The notes under the pieces are model-generated. The model saw only the letters and a program-made list of their open reading frames with translations. It ran no database searches and was not told the origin of the DNA. A stretch of DNA of 34,209 nt from a virus. A program made the position numbers and the translations under genes. Positions 23,875 to 31,747 of this stretch are shown here, in pieces (the first letter of the stretch is position 1; each line of letters opens with the position of its first letter). The stretch is from the IMG/VR virus record IMGVR_UViG_3300012928_000021, positions 1 through 34,209 of that record; one strand, 5' to 3'.

Positions 23875-26800
23875 ATGCCGTTCGATCAAATTTATTGGAA
23901 TCATTATGGGCAGGGATCTTATGCTGAAAGAGGAACTTACGAAGAGAGCGATTCTCATGATGTAAGATTTGGAGTAACTAAAACCGCCGATAGTCATAGT
24001 AAATTTTCTTTTTACGGAAAAAGAAGAAAAATGATGGCAGGTTACTGGAATCTGCTATATAAAGATCCTGATTTTCCGTATAACACTTTTAATATAAATG
24101 TATATGGTGCTGGAGGATTTTGGGAAAGTGATATCGAACCTCCGCTTGGTGTGCCAGGAGATGGAGATGAAGCAGATAATTGCGATGAAGATAAAGGGTG
24201 GATAAATAGTGAAAATTCAGCTAATACATGTAAGCTAATTAGAGAGCATGCTTTTGACACTAATGATCCTATTGTTTATAGCTGGCCTACTGCCGACACT
24301 TACTCAGATTGGAATGTAGATGACATGAAGAAAACTGGAAACGGAGGTAATAATATTGCTTCCGTTTTCAATCCAGCAAGTGATGAAGATTTATTTCAAT
24401 GCCAAAATAGAGAAAGTTGCCACAATGTATCAAATACTTTAAAAGCAAAAGATGCTAGTAATATATTTATAGGTATACACAAGGATTATCCATTAACCCT
24501 TACAACACTTAACAGTTATAAAGGGTATTATTTAGTATTAAAAAGAAGCAGATTTAGTTATAATGAAATAAAAACAAAACACCATAAATCATATGGCACA
24601 AGTAGTGCCGATCCACATTGGCAAGAAGGTGGATTTATGAGGTTGTGCCATGAAACAACTCAAGAAAGTAATTTTCAAGAATATAACAGGGCTACCGCAA
24701 GCTGGGAAACAGACATTTCTGCTGACCCAGAAAGCGACAATATAGTAGGAGTTAGATCTTCTCCAAGAACAGCTCCATTATCAACAACAAGAGATGATGT
24801 AACTTTTTTTGCTAATCCATATGAATTGTGGCAGCCATTATCAAGTACAATACCAGAGCAAGGGTATAACATTAGAATGATTGGAGATGGGCCTAATTCA
24901 ACAAAAGTTGATATAGAAGGATTATTTAGAGATCGAGTTCCGTTTAAAGGACTGCTATGTTTACCTTTAGATACTTTGGATAATAGTTTGCAAACTTGGT
25001 ATCAAGATTGGCAAGCATCCATACAAACTGCAATAGATGAAGAGGCTACTTTGAATGGCCTAATTAACGATCAAAATGAAGCTCAGTCGGCTGCACTTAA
25101 ATATTTGGCAGCAGGTATGACAGGGTTCGCATATGCAGTAGTTGGAGGTATTGCTTTTGACTCAGCTAATACTGGATCAGTAGGAAACAATTTAAGGATT
25201 TCAATATTAGAGAATCAAGGAGGAGGAGCATTAGCATACGCTGTTAATGGTAATAATTTAACAATTAGCATTCCTGGCGCGGCAAATACTTTTACTCGTG
25301 ATGATATAATTGCTGGAGCTCCTGCTAATTTTACAAACGTTGCAACATTATCTAGATATGTTAATCTGCAAGAATATGGAGATGCTCCAGCAAGTGCAGG
25401 TGCAAATGTAGCTTTTACAGGAGGAAGAGACACAACATCATCACAAGGAGAAGTTGTCCAAGAGCCAGCATTCCAAGTTCTTTTTGCGGCATTTACGGCA
25501 CTTCAAGCCCAAGTCGGCGCACAAACAACTGTCAGAGATAATGCCAATGCCGCCAGAAATTTGTACCCAAATAATATTACAAATGCCAATAGGGATAAAT
25601 TAAAAAATCCCGACTATTATACTAAAGAAAGATTAAGCTGGAGACTTCCTAAAATTAGAGCTGGAGGAACTGAATTTAGAGAGCCAGATCCTTTAGGGGC
25701 TGATCACGATGGAAGTATTGAGGTTATAAATGCTGTAATAGATCCAGATTTTGTACCAAGAGAAAGAGATGAAACTGGATCAGTTTATATAAAAAATATA
25801 ACTATTAAAAAAAATACCAACACTGTCATGCATGCAAAGTATGATGTCCATGGAGAATTTATAGAAGTAAAAAGTAGTGAAATATATACAGATCAAAGTT
25901 CTAATATATCAGCAACAGCTAGTAAAGATTCGAAAACAGTTACAATAAGTAATATGTATGGCGGAAGAACAAATATTGCACATAGATATTTTTCTACAGA
26001 TTTTGAAATAGAATTTGTTGGAGTTAGTGGATTTAAAACAAAAATAAGTGCAGTCAGTTCAACAGGAAATACAATTACATTAACAGATGCAATAACATCA
26101 GCTATAACAGATGCAGAGTTCACATTACATATTCCAAGAGGGTCTCCAGATACAAGTTATACATGGGGGCAATACGACTTAACTGAGTTTGATGATGACG
26201 CATATTCTACTTCTAACATAAAAGATGTAGATTCTGGGTCTGGAGAAATTCACCAAAGATATAACAGTACATCAAGCTCAATGGAGGCTGTACCAGATGC
26301 AGCTTATACCAACACAGGGGATAAACTAAAGGCTCAAAAACATGTTTTGAATGATAGTGGATTAATAACAGTTCGAGATTTGCTAAAACAAACAAAAGCA
26401 GATCCAGCACAAAATACACTGGCGACAATATGGAATAATAATAGTTTTGTAGGCAATAATGGTCATACAGGTAAAGCGGTAAGACATCCTTATTTCTCGA
26501 ACGAGTTATCTGAAAGCTTGCACATTAGAAATGATTTTTTCCAATGGGTATATTATGAATATTTATATTATGGAGCTCCCGCTGGACAGGGCGGACACAT
26601 ATCCTCAAAGGTAAAAGGTAATGTATCATGGGATAAATATAAATTTATTAATTATTGGGAATATGGAAGGACTAGTTTTCATTTAGCAACTGAGGCGACT
26701 AATGAATTTGGAGACAGTGGATTCACTAACTTAACAGAATGTGAATTTGCTGGTTTTGAAAATTATAAAGATCAAAATACTGGACAAGATATTAATACAA

Positions 26801-27528
26801 ATGCAAAGCAATTTCTTTATGGAGGTGTTGATAAAGCATCTTCTGCAATATGGCCTTGTTATGAAAATAACATACCATCATTAAATGACGATTTTAATCA
26901 AAATTTTGTAACACATGCATCAGATTGGGGATCCGAATACACAGAAGCATATACAAATTACACACATAGTTTGACAGAAAAAAATGGATTTAATGTTTCT
27001 GTAGGCAATACTCCTAACACATATAGAGTATTAGACAGACCTTGGTTTACTTACTGTGCATTTAAACAAAATCCAGGAATAAGAGCAAATATAGAAAACA
27101 GTTTAAATTATACAAGAGAACAAGTTCTTATGGAACTTATGTTATTCAAAAGAAGTGTTAATTCAGCAAGTAATACTGAAAGAATATCTTTTTATACGCA
27201 TTTTCAAGAAACTTTATATGAAAAAATGCTTAAACATAAATCCGTATTAGCCCAGTACGGTTTTTCTGGAGATATGTTTGGATATTTAACAGAAGAAGCT
27301 GGGTTTATGAACGATGATTGGATGGATCATTACTTTACTATATATGAAAGCAATGAGATTATTCCAGTTGGGACGAAGTTTGAAGTTGCACTACATCAAG
27401 TAGGAACTGAATTTAACGATGACACAAGAGATGATCTTCAATCCATAATAGTTGATGACAACTTATTGGGAGACGGAAGAAGCAATATAAAGGTTGATAA
27501 TTACACTCTTTATATTATAGCAAAATAA
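23875..27528 (+). CDS. Large protein of unknown function, probable virion component
   Basis: A 1217-aa protein with no overall family that I recognise. It is soluble, β-rich and full of Trp, Tyr, Asn and Asp (start MPFDQIYWNHYGQGSYAERG). Residues about 368-413 form a predicted helix (TWYQDWQASIQTAIDEEATL). It is followed by a β domain at about 417-520 that resembles a module found in phage fibres and tail sheaths (SVGNNLRISI, VNGNNLTISI, VAFTGGRDT), then a second helix at about 528-563. The module thus looks inserted at the tip of a helical hairpin. The C-terminal 350 residues are rich in aromatic acidic segments (WVYYEYLYYGAPAG, DDWMDHYFTIYESN). Its place between gpJ and the fibre genes suggests a tail-tip or baseplate accessory, perhaps an adhesin. 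It ends one base from a converging minus-strand gene. Confidence 0.7.
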   Translation: MPFDQIYWNHYGQGSYAERGTYEESDSHDVRFGVTKTADSHSKFSFYGKRRKMMAGYWNLLYKDPDFPYNTFNINVYGAGGFWESDIEPPLGVPGDGDEADNCDEDKGWINSENSANTCKLIREHAFDTNDPIVYSWPTADTYSDWNVDDMKKTGNGGNNIASVFNPASDEDLFQCQNRESCHNVSNTLKAKDASNIFIGIHKDYPLTLTTLNSYKGYYLVLKRSRFSYNEIKTKHHKSYGTSSADPHWQEGGFMRLCHETTQESNFQEYNRATASWETDISADPESDNIVGVRSSPRTAPLSTTRDDVTFFANPYELWQPLSSTIPEQGYNIRMIGDGPNSTKVDIEGLFRDRVPFKGLLCLPLDTLDNSLQTWYQDWQASIQTAIDEEATLNGLINDQNEAQSAALKYLAAGMTGFAYAVVGGIAFDSANTGSVGNNLRISILENQGGGALAYAVNGNNLTISIPGAANTFTRDDIIAGAPANFTNVATLSRYVNLQEYGDAPASAGANVAFTGGRDTTSSQGEVVQEPAFQVLFAAFTALQAQVGAQTTVRDNANAARNLYPNNITNANRDKLKNPDYYTKERLSWRLPKIRAGGTEFREPDPLGADHDGSIEVINAVIDPDFVPRERDETGSVYIKNITIKKNTNTVMHAKYDVHGEFIEVKSSEIYTDQSSNISATASKDSKTVTISNMYGGRTNIAHRYFSTDFEIEFVGVSGFKTKISAVSSTGNTITLTDAITSAITDAEFTLHIPRGSPDTSYTWGQYDLTEFDDDAYSTSNIKDVDSGSGEIHQRYNSTSSSMEAVPDAAYTNTGDKLKAQKHVLNDSGLITVRDLLKQTKADPAQNTLATIWNNNSFVGNNGHTGKAVRHPYFSNELSESLHIRNDFFQWVYYEYLYYGAPAGQGGHISSKVKGNVSWDKYKFINYWEYGRTSFHLATEATNEFGDSGFTNLTECEFAGFENYKDQNTGQDINTNAKQFLYGGVDKASSAIWPCYENNIPSLNDDFNQNFVTHASDWGSEYTEAYTNYTHSLTEKNGFNVSVGNTPNTYRVLDRPWFTYCAFKQNPGIRANIENSLNYTREQVLMELMLFKRSVNSASNTERISFYTHFQETLYEKMLKHKSVLAQYGFSGDMFGYLTEEAGFMNDDWMDHYFTIYESNEIIPVGTKFEVALHQVGTEFNDDTRDDLQSIIVDDNLLGDGRSNIKVDNYTLYIIAK
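25120..25440 (+). other. Fibre/sheath-type β domain inserted in the 1217-aa protein
   Basis: Residues about 417-522 follow the scheme A-x-TGS-V-GNN-[LI]-x-I-x-I, G-G-x-x-x-A-V-x-G-N-x-[LI]-T-[IV]-x-[IL], then a helix and a closing [FL]-x-GG-x-D. This scheme recurs in phage tail sheath and fibre proteins as a mobile domain. The flanking segments are both long helices, which suggests insertion at a coiled-coil tip. The local codon use includes more GC-rich triplets (GGC, GCG, GCC) than the rest of the gene. Confidence 0.5.
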
Positions 27529-27529
27529 A

Positions 27530-28573
27530 TTAACATGATTGCTCCGAACAGAATCCTTGACTAAATGTCGTGTTACTTGCGCAAGTGTTATTATTACTAG
27601 AAGCAGGATATCCTTGGCAGCCGCCTGTAGTTGTATTATTATTTGAACATCCTTGATTAGCAGTATTAGCCACATGACCACTTCTTCCAGGGAAAAAGAC
27701 TCTAGCTTTTCCTTTTGTAAGATAAGGATTAAGCATAGGATTTATAAAAGAATTAAAACCAGGATGTTGAGACTTTCTCTTAGTCTCATATGCTTTAATT
27801 ACATGTATTTTTTCTGGCTTTACTTCTGATTTTGTATATATAAAATTTCTAGGATTTTGAAAATTTAAAGTATCTATGGAATCATTATCTAACGATCTGC
27901 CATGAGCATAAAAAGCCAACTCATCTTTAACAAAAGCAAAATTAACTTTTTCAAATTTGACCTCCTGCCCATTTAATTGTTTCTTTTGGGATTTAGAATT
28001 AGCTAATGGTGATAAATCTTTTTCTAGATCTAAGCCTTCTAAATATGCCAAATGTTCTCCTATAGTTTCTTTGGACCCTTGAACTGTTTCAGATATAGCT
28101 GGAAATACTTTTTTAGAATCAAAGTTAGCAGTTAACATTTGCATTTCTATAGCTGCATCATATACAGTTTCCATATTTAATTTTCCATTCTTTGGATAGA
28201 AAATATTAAATGGAGAATTTACTGGATCCCCTCTATAGGCAGTAATATTGCATGCTTTCGATAGAGTATCTTGTCCATCAGAAGCCTCAAGATGTAATTG
28301 AACAAAAACAACTTCACCTTCCTGAAGTCTTCGAATTTTCAAAAGTGGATTTTTAATATTCGATGGTCCTATAAATTTTGTATTTACATAAGATTTGTAA
28401 AATGTAGAATTTTTAAAATTAGAATTTACATTTAAAACAGTCCATTGAAATGTATTTGGTTTGAATGAATCACTATAACTAGCAAAGGGAAAAACATTGA
28501 CAAAAGATTCGTTCGAACCATCTTGCTTTGGTCTTGTTTTATATATAGAGCTAGATAAATTAAAATATTTCAT
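27530..28573 (-). CDS. Protein with Cys/Asn-rich C-terminal tail (unknown function)
   Basis: A 347-aa protein, second gene of the minus-strand pair. Its ATG overlaps the TGA of the LRR gene (ATGA), so the two are translationally coupled. Residues 1-300 are β-rich with no recognised family (FQWTVLNVNSNFKNSTFYKS; EGEVVFVQLHLEASDGQDTL). The last 40 residues are unlike the rest: five cysteines at 309, 319, 331, 342 and 347 in a background of Asn, Thr, Ser and Gly, with Cys as the final residue. Only one other cysteine (SKACNITA) precedes them. This suggests a small disulfide- or metal-stabilised knob at an exposed fibre end, which is inference. The stop lies one base from the converging stop of the 1217-aa gene. 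Confidence 0.7.
   Translation of the reverse strand: MKYFNLSSSIYKTRPKQDGSNESFVNVFPFASYSDSFKPNTFQWTVLNVNSNFKNSTFYKSYVNTKFIGPSNIKNPLLKIRRLQEGEVVFVQLHLEASDGQDTLSKACNITAYRGDPVNSPFNIFYPKNGKLNMETVYDAAIEMQMLTANFDSKKVFPAISETVQGSKETIGEHLAYLEGLDLEKDLSPLANSKSQKKQLNGQEVKFEKVNFAFVKDELAFYAHGRSLDNDSIDTLNFQNPRNFIYTKSEVKPEKIHVIKAYETKRKSQHPGFNSFINPMLNPYLTKGKARVFFPGRSGHVANTANQGCSNNNTTTGGCQGYPASSNNNTCASNTTFSQGFCSEQSC
27533..27649 (-). other. Cysteine/asparagine-rich C-terminal segment
   Basis: Residues 309-347 hold five Cys (spacings 10, 12, 11 and 5), several Asn triplets encoded mainly by AAT/AAC, and little hydrophobic core apart from TFSQGFC. Its composition differs sharply from the preceding 300 residues. 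It may be a short terminal cap or an attachment tag. Confidence 0.6.
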
Positions 28574-30507
28574 TTTCCGTATTTATATTTATGACCAATA
28601 CCTAAATCGACTTCTGCACCATGCCCATCATAGATAACAGTCCAACCTTTATTTCTCAGAATAGTTATACCAGTTAAGACTAAATTATTTATATCTTGCA
28701 GAACTTGATCATGCTTTCCAATTTTGACTCCTCCGTATGCATCAGCTCTTTCTCCATTGAAAACAGCATTTTGAGGTCCAGATCTAGTTGTTTGATCGCT
28801 AACATTTAAGTAACCATCTTCTAATTGCCTAGCTACGCAGTTTGCGACTAAAGCAAAAACACCAGTTTGATTTAAATTATTTCCAGCAAAATTCAAATGC
28901 TTACATTTAAAATTTGATATAGGACCATAAACACAACCTTTAGGTTGAAGTCTGTCTTTTTCGGTGTCAGTTTCAAATCCATTGTAAAAAGAGTATCTAG
29001 CATAATCAGGAACATCTTGAGTTATACCCTCTATGCTCAATGCGCCACTAGGATTAATTTTTGGATTTTCTTGGTTTAACTTTACAAATTTAAGATTTTC
29101 ATATTGATCTTCATGGTACTTATGATAATTATCAAAGTTTATATTGCATCCAGAAAAATCTAATTTTTGAAGTACTGGAGTTAAGTTTGGATGAATCCAG
29201 AAATAATCTAAGTTTGCACAATCTGTAACCTCTATGCTTTTAAGAGTTTTAAATGCACAATTTTCATTTGCTATGGGTATTCTAAAAGCTTTTAGCTCAG
29301 GATTGTTTTTAATTCTTATAGATTTAAAGCTATCGTATTTATGACCAAAAAAGCCACTAGGAGCACCATATTGAAAATATTTTTCTGAAGTATAATCATT
29401 TGGGCCTGCATAAAAGTGTTGAGGAATTTTATTTCCTGGATATATATTGGCAGTTTGAGCTTTTTGATAATTAAAATGAGGTCTAGCTCCAGTAGCATGT
29501 ATAATTTTGTCAGTATCTTCTGGATCTAAGCTTGTATCAAAGTCTACATTGATGTCATGAGTTACATGAACTTTATAGGCTTTATTAGGAATCATTATAC
29601 AATTAGGGGAATCATAAAAAGATCCTGTTATACGATGAAAAAAATCGTTCTCCCTTAAGCCGTTCCAACCAGAAACAAATTGAACTGGCTGTGCTCTGTT
29701 TATATAAGTACCAACATTAAAATCGAATATACCTACAGTAATTCCAGCATTAACAAAAACATCTTTTCTAGGTTCAAAAAAGGTGATATCTGATTGAATC
29801 AGCCCACTTCCTGTTTTATAATGCCTAAGTATATGAGAGGAGTAATCATTAATATCACCATTATAACCCTCTATGCTTCCGCTAATAAATTCTGGATCAG
29901 TTTGAGTTCCTGGTTTGATGTAAATACCGCTGTATTCTCCAGTACTTCTAGCCTCTATTAAATAAGGACCCCATTGTGGAAATTGAATATTACCAGCACT
30001 GGAAACATCATAACCACTAACTCCACTAACTAAATCGTTTTCTATAATATATTGAATTTCTTCGCATGTATGATAATATTTTACTGGCCTTGAAATTCTT
30101 TCTTGTTGTGCATGAGGGTCAAAATAAGCCAATTTATATTCATTATCAATAAAATTATCATAATATGAAGGGTTTAAGATAGATCCTGTCAATTCACCCT
30201 TTAATCTTGTCCTTTCTCTCCATTTAGAAATATCTACTTTTGGCTTTGTTTCATTAGGATTTTTAACTTCTTTAGGGTTTATGATATGCAAACCTTTATC
30301 TTTTCTAGCTTCGTAAGTATTATAGGAAACATTAAATGCTTTTGCGAATTTACCAAGATAGTAATCTGGCCTATCTACTAAATCCGTGTAAGTAAACCCA
30401 TCTCCTGTTTCCGACCAAGTTTTGTTTTGATTCTGTAAGATGGAATGACCGATCTTAATTTTAGAACCTTTACCTAATTTAATATTTGGAACGCGTGGCT
30501 TACCCAT
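28570..30507 (-). CDS. Leucine-rich-repeat tail protein (putative receptor-binding)
   Basis: A 645-aa protein, first gene of the minus-strand pair. The N-terminal 380 residues are β-rich and unassigned (MGKPRVPNIKLGKGSKIKIG at the start; GEYSGIYIKPGTQTDPEF in the middle). From about 390 to 500 lie irregular leucine-rich repeats: FKSIRIKNNPELKAFRI, LKSIEVTDCANLDYFWI, LQKLDFSGCNINF and LKFVKLNQENPKI. A further unit, LNFAGNNLNQTGVFALVANC (about 535), and the closing LRNKGWTVIYD (about 617-627) match a C-terminal cap common in phage and bacterial LRR proteins, where a last helix ends in GWTV. LRR proteins in this position usually bind a surface receptor. The opposite orientation to all other genes suggests a separately acquired or separately controlled unit. 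The start has no Shine-Dalgarno sequence. Confidence 0.78.
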   Translation of the reverse strand: MGKPRVPNIKLGKGSKIKIGHSILQNQNKTWSETGDGFTYTDLVDRPDYYLGKFAKAFNVSYNTYEARKDKGLHIINPKEVKNPNETKPKVDISKWRERTRLKGELTGSILNPSYYDNFIDNEYKLAYFDPHAQQERISRPVKYYHTCEEIQYIIENDLVSGVSGYDVSSAGNIQFPQWGPYLIEARSTGEYSGIYIKPGTQTDPEFISGSIEGYNGDINDYSSHILRHYKTGSGLIQSDITFFEPRKDVFVNAGITVGIFDFNVGTYINRAQPVQFVSGWNGLRENDFFHRITGSFYDSPNCIMIPNKAYKVHVTHDINVDFDTSLDPEDTDKIIHATGARPHFNYQKAQTANIYPGNKIPQHFYAGPNDYTSEKYFQYGAPSGFFGHKYDSFKSIRIKNNPELKAFRIPIANENCAFKTLKSIEVTDCANLDYFWIHPNLTPVLQKLDFSGCNINFDNYHKYHEDQYENLKFVKLNQENPKINPSGALSIEGITQDVPDYARYSFYNGFETDTEKDRLQPKGCVYGPISNFKCKHLNFAGNNLNQTGVFALVANCVARQLEDGYLNVSDQTTRSGPQNAVFNGERADAYGGVKIGKHDQVLQDINNLVLTGITILRNKGWTVIYDGHGAEVDLGIGHKYKYGK

Positions 30508-30565
30508 GATAAATATATATACACGTGAGACGGTAAAAAATCACATTTAATGTGTAATAAATATT
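30508..30565. promoter_or_regulatory. Divergent intergenic region with 5-3-5 palindrome
   Basis: This 58-base gap lies between the divergent starts at 30507 (minus) and 30566 (plus), the only divergent junction in the window. It contains a perfect inverted repeat, CACAT-TTA-ATGTG (30542-30554), a CACGTG (30522-30527) and runs of alternating A/T. Both transcription units could be driven from here, with the palindrome as an operator. I see no convincing sigma-70 -35/-10 pair on either strand. The GATAAATA at 30508-30515 is one base off a T4-type late box, but it could be chance. Confidence 0.45.
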
Positions 30566-31738
30566 ATGGGAGAAAATGCTATATTAAGGTATAATTCGGC
30601 TAGGTTATTTGCTCAATCAAGAACCGCACCAGAAACAATAAACCCCATATCGTTAGTTACTAACTTTGAATTTGGGTTTAACATATCAAGAGAAACCGTA
30701 AAATCAGTGGGATATAGTGAAATTTTAAGACCTATAGTGTCCAATCAAAGACCTTATTTTTCTTTTTCTTATTTTCTTTCCGATATGGATAATGAAAAAC
30801 TTTTTAGAATGCCTGTCACATCAGAACAAGCATTGCAAGACTTTATTCCAATTTTTACAGGACTAGAAACAATGGATTTCTTTTTTCTATCAGCGGAAAA
30901 CGGCAGTGACATGCCACACAATGCAGATGATGCATATTTAAGATCTAACGAACTATCCGCATGTGTTTTTACAGGAGCTTTTCTCTCTTCTTATTCAATG
31001 GAGATACTTGGATCTGGCTTAATAAAAATTAATACATCATGGGATGCGGAAAATGTAGCATTTAAGAATTTTTTAGATATTTCTGACGATGGATACAAGT
31101 TTGTAGATTATGACAGAGAAGATCTGGAGCCAACTGATAGGCAAATATTTCAATTAAATGACGGAGTAGAAGATATAAATTTAGGAGTAGGAGGTTTTGA
31201 AACACAAGGAAGAATGCAAAATTTTAATTTTTCAGCAAATATTCCAACAAAAACACTTTATGATTTTGGTCAATACTCCCATAAAAAAGATATAAAATTT
31301 CCAATAGAGTCTTCAATTAGTATAACAGCTTTTGTAAGCAAACAAATGAGAGGCAGTCTTGACAATATAATATGTTCTGATAAGGGTGTTGATTTTCTAT
31401 TTTCAAATTTTAGAGGAAGATCTTGCGAAGACGACTTAGTAAGAGATGATAAGTCAGGCTTTTTATTTAAAGATGCAAAAATAAGATCGCAAAGATATTC
31501 TTTGAACACAGAAAGAGGAAATTATTTTACAGCAGATTTAGAGTTTACCATTTATATAACAAAAGAAAAAGGGGTATATTTCTCGCAACATAAAACAAAA
31601 GAGGGAGCCACTATAGCTCCCGAAGATACGCAAATGGTGAACAAGATTTTGCTCGAAAGCCCTGAAGCTGGAGGCATACTTGAAGAGGTAGCTATAGAAA
31701 TGATAAGAAATTTAAGAAAACTAAGAGACCAGGTGTAA
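30566..31738 (+). CDS. Two-domain tail-tube-fold-like protein (paralogue 3)
   Basis: A 390-aa protein, the first plus-strand gene after the inverted cassette. It aligns by eye with the proteins encoded 18-20 kb upstream at 10407-11237 and 11234-11995. FSFSYFLSDMDNEKLF matches VEFSYYITGDNDPLI. VFTGAFLSSYSMEI matches FSGAYLTSYNVNI. NFNFSANIPTKTLYDFGQ matches the SFAFEMNAEHKPVYKIGS region. FKDAKIRSQRYSLNTE matches FRDAHLLSQDFSTNSE. It is longer because of insertions in both domains. A ring or collar protein sharing the tube fold is likely, perhaps an adaptor that docks side fibres to the tail end, given that the fibre gene follows nine bases later. No Shine-Dalgarno sequence is present. Confidence 0.6.
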   Translation: MGENAILRYNSARLFAQSRTAPETINPISLVTNFEFGFNISRETVKSVGYSEILRPIVSNQRPYFSFSYFLSDMDNEKLFRMPVTSEQALQDFIPIFTGLETMDFFFLSAENGSDMPHNADDAYLRSNELSACVFTGAFLSSYSMEILGSGLIKINTSWDAENVAFKNFLDISDDGYKFVDYDREDLEPTDRQIFQLNDGVEDINLGVGGFETQGRMQNFNFSANIPTKTLYDFGQYSHKKDIKFPIESSISITAFVSKQMRGSLDNIICSDKGVDFLFSNFRGRSCEDDLVRDDKSGFLFKDAKIRSQRYSLNTERGNYFTADLEFTIYITKEKGVYFSQHKTKEGATIAPEDTQMVNKILLESPEAGGILEEVAIEMIRNLRKLRDQV

Positions 31739-31747
31739 TTTATCGTA

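Noticed and set aside
27533-27649. Variable region of a diversity-generating retroelement (AAT/AAC-rich C-terminus)
   Set aside because: Asn codons are enriched, but there is no reverse transcriptase, no template repeat and no C-type lectin signature in the window.
27525-30570. Invertible DNA segment flanked by recombination sites
   Set aside because: I compared both borders by eye and found no convincing inverted repeat beyond short AT-rich similarity, and there is no invertase gene in the window. Orientation switching is left only as a test in the findings.
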